A stretch of 64,000 nucleotides of DNA from Synechococcales cyanobacterium C42_A2020_086 (GCA_015272325.1 JACYLU010000008.1:223045-287044); one strand, 5' to 3'; numbered from the stretch's first letter, positions 27,786 through 37,730 are shown. Numbers and translations: made by a program. Notes: generated by a model not told the origin, from the letters alone.

Positions 27786-28907
27786 ATGAACCTGTTTGTT
27801 CTGTCAGAACTTAATCCTCACAATAATCACATTGGCTGGTCCGTTACTTACGGGCTAGAGGCTGTATTAGCGAGTTCCTGTCAAGCAAGCTTCCTCTATC
27901 CGCAAGAGAACAATACTCTGCGCCTTAGCAATGGCATCGAGTTGACCGATCGCAATCTGCCGCTCGTGCAGCGATGCCGACAACGACTCCAGCGCTTCAA
28001 TCGCTCTTGGTTCAGTCTCGACGAGCGACCTACCCTCGGTAAAGGTCCGAATGTGCTGCTAGTGATAGGGTTATCGCCCTATTTCTTGCTATCTATGCAT
28101 GCACTGGGACCGCAACTGAAGCAGTTTGATCTGCGGCTTGGCTATATCCTAGACGGATTCGACCTACGCTGGATTGATCGCACCCTTCTGCCTTACCTGG
28201 ATCACCTATTTGTCATGAGTGCTGAGATGGCAGAAGATGTTCAAACCCAATTCGGAATTCCTTCGACCTTTATTCCCATTGCCATCGATACCTTTTCCAG
28301 TCTGTTACCCAGTCAACCTCGCTGGATTGATATCATCTATTACGGTAGAGGCAACAAGATCGTTCATCAAACGCTTCACGCCTACTTTAACCGACCCGCC
28401 TCAGAACGACTCTACTACCACTCTACCTTCATCAACGGGGAGGTTACCAGCCCTCGGGAGCACATCGCGCTGATGCAAACTCTGCTGCAACGGTCTAAAA
28501 TCAGCCTTTGCTTTGAAGCTAGCAGCATCGCTCGGTTCCAGGGCTACTCTCCCATTCTGTACCGCTGGTTTGAAGGGTGGCTGGCGGGCTGTACTATCGT
28601 TGGCAAAAAACCCTTCGGCAAAGGCGTAGCAAGCCTGATGGATTGGGATAATAGCACCCTCGATTTACCTGATTCTCCCGACGACTCGATTCCTTTTTTA
28701 GAAAGCCTGCTGGAGGATGAAGAAACGCTGCTGCTCAACGCTCACCGCAACTATCACGAGTGCTTGCTGCGTCACGACTGGCGCTATCGCATTCGAGACT
28801 TGCTGATGACCGTTGGGCTACCGTTGCCCGAACCGCTGAATGACGACATTGCTCTGCTGCGAAAAAAGGCTTACGGGTCAATCGTACCCCTACCTAGAAT
28901 CGCGTAG
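27786..28907 (+). CDS. Glycosyltransferase-like protein (GT-B type)
   Basis: The 373-residue protein opens NLFVLSELNPHNNHIGWSVT. It has a mid-protein HLFVMSAEMAEDVQTQFGIP, as in group 1 glycosyltransferases (naming of a received host molecule by its address helix), and a C-terminal half with RFQGYSPILYRWFEGWLAGC and a Glu-containing loop like GT-B donor sites. The acceptor and sugar are unknown. It stands alone, with no other polysaccharide genes in the window. Confidence 0.7.
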   Translation: MNLFVLSELNPHNNHIGWSVTYGLEAVLASSCQASFLYPQENNTLRLSNGIELTDRNLPLVQRCRQRLQRFNRSWFSLDERPTLGKGPNVLLVIGLSPYFLLSMHALGPQLKQFDLRLGYILDGFDLRWIDRTLLPYLDHLFVMSAEMAEDVQTQFGIPSTFIPIAIDTFSSLLPSQPRWIDIIYYGRGNKIVHQTLHAYFNRPASERLYYHSTFINGEVTSPREHIALMQTLLQRSKISLCFEASSIARFQGYSPILYRWFEGWLAGCTIVGKKPFGKGVASLMDWDNSTLDLPDSPDDSIPFLESLLEDEETLLLNAHRNYHECLLRHDWRYRIRDLLMTVGLPLPEPLNDDIALLRKKAYGSIVPLPRIA

Positions 28908-29480
28908 GCAGCTACGTAGGCAGCTAAACGTCATCGTCCAAACTCATTGCCAAACTCCTGGCAAAGCCGCTCGTGGGTTTCCATGTATAGGTTTTCGACT
29001 TTGCTGATAAACCAATCGGGATTATCGGCAGATACAGCATGCAGACAACCATGCGCATAGCTAGCAACATATAGCTAGTAATATGAGCACCTCACCACAA
29101 ACGCTGTAGTTCATTGGGATGAGTGGAGATACACATCAGAATGCGCCTGTGAATGTTGCAGTGTAGCACCTTGGTATAAGAGCCGTTTGCATCTTGCTCA
29201 ATTCCATCTTGCTTACTGCTGTCAGCGTCTTCCCGGATGCCGTCAGTGGAAGAAGGTTTGCAGCAACGGTATCTAATTGCGTTCAGACGCTGCCGGTACA
29301 GCGCCACTGAATTGTCCCGGACCTTCTACGAGGTCACGCAGAACAATTACATAGAACAATCGTTCAACGTCTCGAGTTTGCAGCTTATGCAATCCGCATT
29401 CGAGATAACACCTTCTCATCGGATGCATCTCCTACACTATGGGGTCAGGAATCCCGGAAGAGTAACATCAACTATAGTCT
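28908..29480. other. Intergenic region before the MFS gene
   Basis: Besides the possible gene remnant at 28930-29076, I find no supported gene in these 573 nt. Overlapping opposite-strand frames at 29092-29494 have no recognisable features. Confidence 0.35.
28930..29076 (-). pseudogene. Possible 3' remnant of an unidentified gene
   Basis: The minus strand has an open stretch ending at a TGA at about 28932-28934. It encodes HGCLHAVSADNPDWFISKVE and then NLYMETHERLCQEFGNEFGR. The composition looks like a real protein end, but no start codon precedes it and an in-frame stop lies about 45 codons upstream. I cannot name the family. Confidence 0.3.
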
Positions 29481-30725
29481 ATGGAAACCATTAACCACGA
29501 TGAGGTAACTGTCTTTGGACAACCTGCCGAGCGAGGGAGGTGGATGCTGATTCCACTGGGAATGAGTGTTCTCCTGTGCTTAGGCAGCGTTTACTCCTGG
29601 AGTATCTTTAGAAAACCGCTGGAGGCCGAACTGGATATTAGCGCCACTGAGAGCCTCATGCCCTACACCATTGCGCTGGTCTTCTATGCCACGTTGATGC
29701 CCATTGCTGGCTTTTATATACCGCGAGTGGGGACCCGAATGATGACTGCCATTGGCGGCATTGTCGTTGGGATGGGCTACATTCTAGCGAGTTTTGCGAC
29801 CCACATTGGCATGATCATCCTGGCGTATGGCGTCATTGCCGGTACGGGCGTTGGGATAGCGTACGGCGTTCCTATGGCCGTTGTGGCTCGCTGGTTTCCT
29901 GATCAAAAAGGATTGGCCGTGGGGTTAACAATTATTGGTTTTGGCCTGTCGCCGCTGATCACTGCTCCCCTAGCCAATCAACTGATTGACGCCTACACGG
30001 TTCGCCCGGCTCTGCGGATTTTAGGCATCGCGTTTATGGTCATTATTGTGGGCATCGCTACTACGCTCAAACTGCCTCCAGCAGACTGGCAGCCCTGGCA
30101 AAGGCAAGCAGTTCCAGCCAATGCGCAACGGTTGACCTATCCTGTGATGCTGAAAAGCCGCTCTTTTTATGGACTGTGGATTTGCTATGCCATTGGTACA
30201 CTGATTGGACTGAGTGCCATTGGGATTTCCAGTCCCGTCGGGGAAGAAATCATCGAGATTGAACCCGGATTGGCAGCCAGCAGCGTGTCTCTGTTTGCCC
30301 TCTTCAATGGTGCGAGTCGTCCATTGTTTGGCTGGTTGAGCGATCGCCTAAAACCCCACTATGTGGCGATAGCCTCCTACATGCTGCTGCTGATTGCCTG
30401 TGTGCTGATGGTGAATGCTGAAACCGGACAAATCGCCAGATACTTAATGGCTTTCTGTTTGTTCTGGTTTTGTTTAGGTGGATGGCTGGCTATGGCACCG
30501 ACGATCACCCTTCGGTTTTTTGACCCAAATCAATATGCCCAGCACTACGGGATTGTGTTCACAGCCTACGGTGTTGGCGCTTTGATTGGAACCTTGGTAA
30601 CTGGGCGCATTCGGGACTGGTTCGGCACCTACACCTATGCTTTCTACCCCATGGCGCTACTAGCAATCATTGGCATGATAGTGGCTAGTCGTCTGCTCAA
30701 GCGGGAGCACTTGCCTCAGGGGTGA
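29481..30725 (+). CDS. OFA-family MFS transporter (oxalate/formate or lactate type)
   Basis: The 414-residue protein has about twelve membrane segments. It matches the OFA branch of the MFS: VYSWSIFRKPLEAEL near residue 38, GVGIAYGVPMAVVARWFPDQ with GLAVG in the middle, and RPLFGWLSDRLKP in the second half. Members carry small carboxylates such as oxalate, formate or L-lactate. The substrate here is unknown. A short tandem repeat follows the stop. Confidence 0.85.
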   Translation: METINHDEVTVFGQPAERGRWMLIPLGMSVLLCLGSVYSWSIFRKPLEAELDISATESLMPYTIALVFYATLMPIAGFYIPRVGTRMMTAIGGIVVGMGYILASFATHIGMIILAYGVIAGTGVGIAYGVPMAVVARWFPDQKGLAVGLTIIGFGLSPLITAPLANQLIDAYTVRPALRILGIAFMVIIVGIATTLKLPPADWQPWQRQAVPANAQRLTYPVMLKSRSFYGLWICYAIGTLIGLSAIGISSPVGEEIIEIEPGLAASSVSLFALFNGASRPLFGWLSDRLKPHYVAIASYMLLLIACVLMVNAETGQIARYLMAFCLFWFCLGGWLAMAPTITLRFFDPNQYAQHYGIVFTAYGVGALIGTLVTGRIRDWFGTYTYAFYPMALLAIIGMIVASRLLKREHLPQG

Positions 30726-30775
30726 TCAATCTATCCGTCTATCTATCGGTCTATCGATCCGTCTATCGATCTGTG
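30723..30775. repeat. Imperfect TCTATCGATC-type tandem repeat
   Basis: About five imperfect copies of a TCTATC(C/G)(G/A)TC unit follow the MFS stop codon, which lies in its first bases. Confidence 0.8.
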
Positions 30776-30908
30776 GCCCTCCTCTGCGGTTCTCCACAGT
30801 CTCTGCATGTTTCCCAATTACCTTAAGACCATTGGCACCCTAGAGCTAATCTAACAACAACGCCTCTAGGGCGCTCAAAACCAGTTCTCGTTGATGTCAA
30901 CCTGACTT

Positions 30909-31193
30909 ATGATTTGCTTGTTAAACCGCCTGACGACTACGCTGCTTCATCCAATAGATGATTGGCTAGAGTCTATTGAAATTCGTAGCTCCCATCAGGC
31001 ACGTTGGTTCTGTAGGGTCATTCCGGCGCGTTGCCCATTTGCTAGAGATGTGAAACTGTTCAATCATACACTGCTTCACATTCCGCCGTTATGCAAACTG
31101 AATCCATTCTATGAACAGTTGATGCAGCTACGGCTAAAAGCGCTAACTTACTTAGTGGACGAATGTCGGGAGGATATCACAATGTATTGCTAG
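30909..31193 (+). CDS. Orphan Mo-nitrogenase C-terminal domain protein (Mo_nitro_C)
   Basis: The 94-residue protein shows ARWFCRVIPARCPFARDVKLF, then LLHIPPLCKLNPFYEQL and YLVDECREDIT. This is the small Mo-dependent nitrogenase C-terminal domain (Pfam Mo-nitro_C), found as a free protein in many cyanobacteria, including ones without nitrogenase. Four Cys residues (CPF, CKL, CRE, and one near the end) are spaced as in the family. Its role is unknown. No nif genes are in the window. Confidence 0.85.
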   Translation: MICLLNRLTTTLLHPIDDWLESIEIRSSHQARWFCRVIPARCPFARDVKLFNHTLLHIPPLCKLNPFYEQLMQLRLKALTYLVDECREDITMYC

Positions 31194-31680
31194 TTGCACG
31201 ACGAGTTGTACGGTTCAATCACTTCGTGACCGGGTTGAATCAAGTATATTAAATCATCTACATTTTTCTGTTCGTCCTCTGTGCATCTATCCAAGGGTAG
31301 ATTGACATCTACCTCTGAAGTTGCTGGCAAGTTGCCTGCCGAAAGGACTAATCCTATAGAGAAGGGTTGACATGTTTCAACACGATTCCACAAGATTTGA
31401 TATATTTTGCCACCCATTGATAAGGATGTCTTCCGGCTAGGCAGTTTGGTACTGCTGAAGGTTATATACAGCCCCAATCAACAAGTCATGAATTTGCATC
31501 TTGCAACGAAAAGTAGCAATAGTATCTGCCGATTTGGTCTGACAGACGTCAAAATAATTGTGATGCTGGTATGCAACCGTTAGTAACCGAAGTTGTAGTA
31601 ACCGAAGTTGATATTGACCTGTCCGCTCGATCCATTCAAGCAATGTCCTTATCTTCCTTATCTTTAAGAGGCCACACACC

Positions 31681-32346
31681 ATGCTTACTAAAACCATTAA
31701 AGCGTCTAGCGGGCGCGAGACCGACCCGCATCAGTCTATCGCTAAGCCACCGTTAAATAAACCGTTGATGTCCGATAGAGACTTAGCGACTCCCAATCCC
31801 GACGATGATGCAGTACTCCACAGTGCCGATCGCGGTCGCATTGCCATTTTTGTCGATGGGTCCAACCTGTTCTACGCGGCGTTGCAGCTCGGCATTGAGA
31901 TTGATTACACAAAGCTGCTCTGCCACCTCACTCAAGGAAATCGCCTGCTGCGGGCATTTTTCTACACGGGGGTTGATCGGGTGAACGAAAAACAGCAAGG
32001 ATTTTTACTGTGGATGCGACGCAATGGCTATCGAGTAGTCACTAAAGATTTGATCCAGTTGCCCGACGGCTCCAAAAAAGCCAATCTTGATGTTGAGATT
32101 GCAGTCGATATGATGACGCTAGCCGGGCACTATGATACGGCGGTGTTAGTTAGCGGCGATGGCGATTTGGCATACGCTGTGAATGTCGTATCGTATCGCG
32201 GAGCGCGGGTTGAAGTGGTGAGTTTGCGCACCATGACCAGCGATAGTTTGATTAATGTTGCCGATCATTATGTAGATATTGCCACCCTGAAACCCTACAT
32301 TCAAAAGTCGGCTTCTAGCTATAGCTATCAACCGTTAACGTCTTAG
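31681..32346 (+). CDS. LabA-like NYN-domain protein
   Basis: After a ~45-residue disordered N-terminus, the NYN/PIN-like domain shows RIAIFVDGSNLFYAALQLG, GSKKANLDVEIAVDMMTLAG and VLVSGDGDLAYAVNVV. The three acidic sites are as in LabA, a Synechococcus protein linked to circadian feedback, and in DUF88 RNases. Whether this protein cuts RNA or acts in the clock is unknown. ATG 31681 is the first start; ATG 31768 is also possible. Confidence 0.85.
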   Translation: MLTKTIKASSGRETDPHQSIAKPPLNKPLMSDRDLATPNPDDDAVLHSADRGRIAIFVDGSNLFYAALQLGIEIDYTKLLCHLTQGNRLLRAFFYTGVDRVNEKQQGFLLWMRRNGYRVVTKDLIQLPDGSKKANLDVEIAVDMMTLAGHYDTAVLVSGDGDLAYAVNVVSYRGARVEVVSLRTMTSDSLINVADHYVDIATLKPYIQKSASSYSYQPLTS

Positions 32347-32539
32347 CCTTCACCCAATCTCACCGATGCAAGAGGCCGGCACAGACATCACCCCAGTTGA
32401 TTGGCTGAGCAATTACTCTGTTGTAGCTGGGAACGGCACTTAAAATCAGCTTTGCAGGCTCTGGCCGGCTATCTCCATCTCTGGTTTCAGATTAGGAACT
32501 AGGGAATATGCTACTGGGGAACCACTCCATTACCGCCAA

Positions 32540-33298
32540 TTACCGCATGTAGGATGCTCCATTGATATCCAGTGTAGCTCCAGTGGCATGGGGAGCTAGC
32601 CCTGCGGCTAAAAAGGCAATCAGGTTTGCTACTTCCTGCGGCGGTACGGGCTGCCCTAGGGGAATGTCTTGGGTGACGTAGTCCGCACCACGCTCCGCCA
32701 TGACCTCAGCGATGCGGTCAGTATGAACAAATCCAGGGGCAACGGTGAACGCCAGAATGTGGTCTTTGGCAAAGCCTCGGGCAATCGAGCGAGTCAAAGC
32801 CACAACACCACCCTTAGACGCGGCATAGTGCATATACTCAGGACCATCACCGCGAAAGGCTGCCCGACTCGCCAAATTGATGATAATGCCGCCGCCGCGA
32901 GATCGAAAGTGGGCAATAGCCAACCGGCATAGATCGGCAACGGCAATCAGATTAACCTGTAGCGTAGTTTGCCAAGCGGTAGACCAATCCGCCCATGCCT
33001 GATCAACCTCTGCTGCGGGCATAATGGCTGCATTATTGACCAGCACATCAATATGACCCCGCCACGAGAGAGCTTCCTGCCAGAGAGTGAGGGCGGCTTG
33101 GGGCTGAGCGAAATCAGCTTGCACCTTAAAACACTGCTCACTGCCAATGCGCTGCGCCACTGCTTCGACTTGGCTGCGGCTCTGCCCATAGTGCAGAATC
33201 ACGGCTGCTCCAACTTGTGCCAACGTTAGAGCCGTCGTCGCGCCAATCCCCCGTGAACTGCCAGTCACCAGAACGACTTTACCCTTGAGATCAATCAC
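32540..33298 (-). CDS. SDR-family oxidoreductase (3-oxoacyl-ACP reductase-like)
   Basis: The 252-residue protein is a classical short-chain dehydrogenase. It has VVLVTGSSRGIGATTALTLA (NAD(P)-binding glycine motif), NNAAIMPA, the catalytic Ser in IINLASRAAF, and Tyr/Lys in YMHYAASKGG. The size and motifs resemble FabG, but there are no fatty-acid genes nearby, so the substrate is open. Confidence 0.88.
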   Translation of the reverse strand: MIDLKGKVVLVTGSSRGIGATTALTLAQVGAAVILHYGQSRSQVEAVAQRIGSEQCFKVQADFAQPQAALTLWQEALSWRGHIDVLVNNAAIMPAAEVDQAWADWSTAWQTTLQVNLIAVADLCRLAIAHFRSRGGGIIINLASRAAFRGDGPEYMHYAASKGGVVALTRSIARGFAKDHILAFTVAPGFVHTDRIAEVMAERGADYVTQDIPLGQPVPPQEVANLIAFLAAGLAPHATGATLDINGASYMR

Positions 33299-33531
33299 AG
33301 ATGCCCTTTAATTGAATTGAATATGTATGAATAATGCACTGGGTGAGGAATAGAGTTAGGTTCAGCACCCCGGACGCCAGTGTAACGTGAGAACGCTACT
33401 CATTTCCTAGGGATTTCTTAGAAAACGATGAAGGATAGCTGTCTGAGCCGAGAACGCTCCCTACAATGGGTATATAGGGAATGCCTAACTCCTCGGTTCC
33501 CTTCAAGGAGTGCCCTTCAAGGAGTGGATGT

Positions 33532-34062
33532 ATGGCTTTTAAACGAGTCTTGGTTGCGCTGGATCGTTCACCCCAGGCGTCGTTGGTGTTTGAACAAGCG
33601 TTAGCACAGTTGGACCCCGCTGGCGTCCTGATGCTGGTCCATGCTGTTCGCCCCGAAACCGATATGCAGAGCGCCCCCTACCTGGGAATTGGCACGATTG
33701 CTGATGTCGATACCTACGGAACCATAAAGCGCATGCAGCGGGAACGGATGCAGCGCGAAGTCGAGCGGGCACAGCAGGGGCTAGACCAGTTCTACCAGCG
33801 AGCAGTCGCTCAAGGAATTGCAGTAGAACAAGATTGCCGTGTCGCTGAGCCTGCTGTCTGGATTTGTGAACTGGCGTACAACTGGAAAGCTGATGTCATT
33901 GTCTTGGGGCGGCGGGGGCACCGAGGCCTGACCGAAGTTGTGCTGGGTAGCGTTAGTAATTATGTGTTGCACCATGCGCCCTGTTCGGTTTTGGTAGTGC
34001 AGGGCACGCCACCCGAAGCTTTGCCCACTGAGAAGGATCGCTCGCAGGTTCATGTGCAGTAA
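33532..34062 (+). CDS. Universal stress protein (UspA family)
   Basis: From ATG 33532 (GGAG site seven bases upstream) the product is 176 residues. It opens AFKRVLVALDRSPQASLVFE and ends with the ATP-binding motif VLGRRGHRGLTEVVLGSVSN, then VLHHAPCSVLVV. A basic helical insertion (KRMQRERMQREVERAQ) lies mid-protein. The frame extends upstream to 33481 but the extra residues are not family-like. The precise role is unknown. Confidence 0.92.
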   Translation: MAFKRVLVALDRSPQASLVFEQALAQLDPAGVLMLVHAVRPETDMQSAPYLGIGTIADVDTYGTIKRMQRERMQREVERAQQGLDQFYQRAVAQGIAVEQDCRVAEPAVWICELAYNWKADVIVLGRRGHRGLTEVVLGSVSNYVLHHAPCSVLVVQGTPPEALPTEKDRSQVHVQ

Positions 34063-34139
34063 ATCTGCCTTAAAAAATCGTAAAACATCATAAAACATCT
34101 GCCACAAACCTGTGCCTGAGCGCTGCTGCTCGACTGACG

Positions 34140-34400
34140 CTATGCCAAGTGCATCTTCAGGACCGATTTAGGTGCTCGCCGCACATTACAGCGAATCGTT
34201 TCATGCCCTAACCGCATACAGGCTTCATAGCGGTGGCAGCCGGAAAAACCATAATATTGGCCGTCTACTTCTAGCACGTCAATGGGTTCTTGCAGCCCAA
34301 TCTCTCGAATGGATTCCATCAGAGCTGCCACCTTAGCTTGATCATTCTGGCGAAACAGAGGGCGGCGAATCTGCTGGATAGGAATATCTTGAACTCTCAT
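34140..34400 (-). CDS. srx: Sulfiredoxin
   Basis: Sulfiredoxin reduces cysteine-sulfinic peroxiredoxins with ATP. The 86-residue protein shows the ParB-like fold with VQDIPIQQIRRPLFRQND, VAALMESIREIGLQEPIDVL, and the active-site loop YYGFSGCHRYEACMRLG, with the catalytic Cys. Length and motif match cyanobacterial Srx. It stands alone between the universal stress protein and the phosphate-binding fusion cluster. Confidence 0.92.
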   Translation of the reverse strand: MRVQDIPIQQIRRPLFRQNDQAKVAALMESIREIGLQEPIDVLEVDGQYYGFSGCHRYEACMRLGHETIRCNVRRAPKSVLKMHLA

Positions 34401-34794
34401 AGCGGCGTCTGCTTTTCAACTCAGCGAATTACCTTTATATCATACTCATAACGACTACGACTTGCAAGTTGTCAGGCCCGTGATCTCAAAACAGTGATCT
34501 CAAAAAACGCTGAGTGGTCTTAATGGGGAGGTGGTTATGTCGTTATGTCGAAGCATGAGACTGCTGCTTGGGAGCTATCCGGGTTGAAAACTACCCGTTC
34601 TGCCCTGACGAGATTTGTTGAACCTTTGAGGCACAACTTAAAGAGGTGCAACCTTGAGATTCAACAAAAGCACAACAAAAAACAAAAAGGGAGGGCAGCG
34701 TCTACCCTCCCAATAGCCCCAATAGAAGCCCCAATAGATCAATATCGAGAACGATCGAGAACGAACCGATCGCATCGACCAAACCCATGCAGGC
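34401..34794. other. Intergenic region between srx and the DUF4912 protein
   Basis: This 394-nt space holds the terminator at 34672-34711 and short direct repeats such as GCCCCAATAG (twice near 34715-34735). No gene is supported. Confidence 0.45.
34672..34711 (-). terminator. Rho-independent terminator of the PstS-like fusion cluster
   Basis: On the minus strand GGGAGGG (34711-34705) pairs perfectly with CCCTCCC (34695-34689) around a nine-base loop and is followed by TTTTTGTTTTTTG. It lies about 84 nt after the 949-residue protein's stop and points the right way to end this transcript. Confidence 0.85.
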
Positions 34795-37632
34795 TCAGCC
34801 AACCGGTGACCGCTGCGGCAGACGCACGATAGAAATAGTGACTTCTCCTTCGTTGTCATTTGGAGCGGTATCAAAGAAGAAGGCGTGGAGCGTGGTTGGT
34901 TCTAGCACTTCTAGCGTCAGCGTCTCGTCATAGCCATTTAGACTCGACCACGTTGCTACCACTTCTGTTTCGGTTTTCTGGTTGATCACCTTACCACCCT
35001 GAATCCACAGCAGCACCAAAGGCTCACCCGGAGCATGGGGCGTTGCTCCATAGCTGAAGCTGCCACTCTTGAGCCGCACGAGATGCGTACCGCGCTCTAG
35101 CCGTTTGCTGACGGAAACCTCGTCCTGCAATTTGCGCATCTGCTCCGCATCTAGCAGGTAGCTATTGCGGCGACTATGCACCGTTAGGTTTTTAATCGAG
35201 CAGCGGCTGTGATCCGCTGCAGCAGGTTGCAGGATGGTTGCAGCTGCGGCGGCTGGAGCTATGCTGTCTGTTGGTCGTCGTACCGGCAAGGAGCGAGCGA
35301 GCTTTAGCCATTGTCCATCTGCCGTAACGTAGCCAATTTCCGCAACATAATCGCGATCGGCTTCTGGCAACGGCACATGGTGATCTGTGGCAATATCGTC
35401 GCAGTCGTACTGCTGCATGCTATGAGCTGGCTGATGATCCAGATCAATATCGGTAGCATCGTAGATGCGTAGCTGCAGTTGCTCACCGCCATTTGCTTTG
35501 GCAGTAGCCCGAACCGCCGGCGGCACTTCCCAATAGGCGTAGGCATCCTCGGAACTGCGGGGCGTTAGCACAATCCGGCTAGGCGGCGCGGAGACCTCCT
35601 TATCCTTTAGGAGTTGAGTAGCTGCGGCCACCGCTCCACCAGCAATGGCAACCGCTGGAGCCACCGCCGCTGCTGAAGGGGGGGGCGTCACGCGGATCGA
35701 GTTCGAGCGAGCCAGCTTCAGCCATTGCCCATCGCCGGTGAAGTAGCCTACTTCTGCTAGGTAATCCCGGTCTGGTGCTGGAATCGGTACATGGCAATCC
35801 TGGTCACTTTCGGCACAGTCAAACTGCTGCACGCTAGGCGGCAACGGCTGCTCCGGGCTGCGATCCGTGACATCGTAGAGGCGCAGGGCAAACTGCTGTC
35901 CGCCTTGCTGCTTCAGGGCTGCCCGCTCGGACTCGGAGACCTCCCAGTAGGCATAGGCATCGTTAGCATTGCGGGCCGTCAACACCATCCGGCTGTGGGC
36001 AAGGGGAACTGCCTCTGGACGAGTGGCTGCCGCTACACCTGCCGCCGCTAAAGCAGCTCCTGTCGCCACTCCTGCGGCTTGGGAGGTAACTGGTTCCACC
36101 GTTGGGCAGGCCGGCACCCGCACCGGCAACGAGCGAGCCAAGGGCAGCCAGCGGCTATCAGCCGTGACATATCCCAGCTCTGCGATGTAGTCCCGGTTGT
36201 CTACGGCGATGGGTAGAGGCAGATCTGGCTCAGATTCGCGGCAGTCAAACTGCTTGACGCTATGGGGGATCTGCCGCTCCATGTCGATGTCCGTCACGTC
36301 ATAGAGTCGCAGCGCCAGCTTGCGTCCACCTTGCTCACGTAGTTCTGCCTTTCGCTCCTCGGGCACTTCCCAATAGGCATAGGCATGGCGGCAGTCACGC
36401 GGTGTCAACACAATTCGACTTTCGGGAATAGGCGCGGCTACAGGGGCAACTGGCGGAGGCGGTACCGGAGCTGCTACTGGAGGAGCCACCGTTCTAGCTG
36501 GACTAGAGCGATTGCGCATCAGCCACCACAGCAGACCGCCAAGCAGGGGAATAGCTAGTAACCACAGCCAGCCTGCTCCCCCTCGCTGAGCCACTGGAGC
36601 CGCGGCCGCTTCTCCGGCAGGGGCAGGCACCAAGGCTGTTTCATCTGGGGAGGCTGTCGTCTCGGGGGTTGCTGTCGTATCCGGTGTTGCTGTAGCGTTC
36701 GGTGTTGCTGTGGCGTCAGGGGTTGCCGTCGCGGCGGGTTCAGCCGGGGCTGGAGAAGTTGCCGGAACAGTCGCCGCTGCAACCAGTCCTGGAGTCACCG
36801 TTGCCAGGCCCAAAAATGCCTGCGTTCCTACATCCGGGGTCCCGCGATAGGCATAGCCTCGCGGCTGTGAGAAGGGGTAGCGCGGATCGTCCGGCAGCGT
36901 TTGATGCATGGGGACAATCTTCACCGTCGGCTGGTTCAGCACTTGGTCAGCAATGGCATAGCTGATCCCATCCTGTCCTAGTTCCTGGATAACCAGGGCG
37001 GTATCGTCCTCTGCGACGGTAGTTGTATTGGGTCCCACTTCAAAGGGAGCTGCCTGGAAAACTTCATAATTGCGGAACGCCTGCCGCGTGTCGCTAGTCT
37101 CTGGGCGATCCACAAACCGGATGGGCCCCGGCTGACCGCCAATTTCCGACCAGTCGGTAATCTCGCCGCGGAAAATGCGAGCAAACTGCTCGAAGGTAAT
37201 GTCGCCCTGATAGGGATTGTTTGGACCAACGATAATGGCAATTTTTTCCCGGCGCAGGGGGACTTCCACTAGTCCCTGGGCTTTCTCAGCTTCGGTCAGG
37301 GGACGACCAATGGCTGCCAGCGTAATATCGCCGTTGAGCAGCGCCTGCAACGCCTGATCGGTGCCATTATCTGCCAAGGTCACCGTCGTGCCTGCAAAGC
37401 GCTCTTCATACTGCTGCTTCAGCGTTTCGTTGACGACCGTCATGCTGTGGGAGCCGTCTACTTCGACAGTGGTGCCGCTAGGTACCGAAGCTGGTAGCGG
37501 AAACGCTTGGGGGCTAGGCGATTGTGCCAAAACAGGTTCTGGTTCAAAAACCGTTGGGACCCACTTTGGTCCGGAGGCGAGGGTCAGCACAGCAGCGGCA
37601 ACCCTCAGGATAGTTTTCGTCGGGGGATGCAT
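34795..37632 (-). CDS. PstS-like phosphate-binding domain, membrane segment, three DUF4912 modules and a C-terminal domain
   Basis: The product has 945 residues from ATG 37632; a GTG at 37644 would give 949 (numbers below use the 949 form). Order: signal sequence; PstS-like periplasmic-binding domain (about 52-285, DITFEQFARIFRGEITDWSE, GPIRFVDRPETSDTRQ, LGQDGISYAIADQ); Thr/Pro linker with an ATATPD-type repeat (305-335); one membrane helix (357-376) followed by Arg, so the rest is cytoplasmic; three DUF4912 modules (408-510, 550-652, 688-790), each with AYAYWEV and a closing ARS; and a domain (812-942) identical in kind to the free 131-residue protein next to it. DUF4912 has no known function. 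It is the last gene of the cluster, before a terminator. Confidence 0.85.
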   Translation of the reverse strand: MHPPTKTILRVAAAVLTLASGPKWVPTVFEPEPVLAQSPSPQAFPLPASVPSGTTVEVDGSHSMTVVNETLKQQYEERFAGTTVTLADNGTDQALQALLNGDITLAAIGRPLTEAEKAQGLVEVPLRREKIAIIVGPNNPYQGDITFEQFARIFRGEITDWSEIGGQPGPIRFVDRPETSDTRQAFRNYEVFQAAPFEVGPNTTTVAEDDTALVIQELGQDGISYAIADQVLNQPTVKIVPMHQTLPDDPRYPFSQPRGYAYRGTPDVGTQAFLGLATVTPGLVAAATVPATSPAPAEPAATATPDATATPNATATPDTTATPETTASPDETALVPAPAGEAAAAPVAQRGGAGWLWLLAIPLLGGLLWWLMRNRSSPARTVAPPVAAPVPPPPVAPVAAPIPESRIVLTPRDCRHAYAYWEVPEERKAELREQGGRKLALRLYDVTDIDMERQIPHSVKQFDCRESEPDLPLPIAVDNRDYIAELGYVTADSRWLPLARSLPVRVPACPTVEPVTSQAAGVATGAALAAAGVAAATRPEAVPLAHSRMVLTARNANDAYAYWEVSESERAALKQQGGQQFALRLYDVTDRSPEQPLPPSVQQFDCAESDQDCHVPIPAPDRDYLAEVGYFTGDGQWLKLARSNSIRVTPPPSAAAVAPAVAIAGGAVAAATQLLKDKEVSAPPSRIVLTPRSSEDAYAYWEVPPAVRATAKANGGEQLQLRIYDATDIDLDHQPAHSMQQYDCDDIATDHHVPLPEADRDYVAEIGYVTADGQWLKLARSLPVRRPTDSIAPAAAAATILQPAAADHSRCSIKNLTVHSRRNSYLLDAEQMRKLQDEVSVSKRLERGTHLVRLKSGSFSYGATPHAPGEPLVLLWIQGGKVINQKTETEVVATWSSLNGYDETLTLEVLEPTTLHAFFFDTAPNDNEGEVTISIVRLPQRSPVG

Positions 37633-37730
37633 AGGTATCACCACAAGGTTCTAACGGGGCATGAAATTGACAGCCAAATCAGCGAATGAGTCCCGATCTA
37701 GTCGGAATCTAGACCGATTCAACCAATCCG

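Noticed and set aside
31190..31697. Two overlapping minus-strand frames (31190-31477 and 31437-31697)
   Set aside because: No domain or conserved motif; they overlap each other and cannot both be real. The first was close to acceptance but lacks support.
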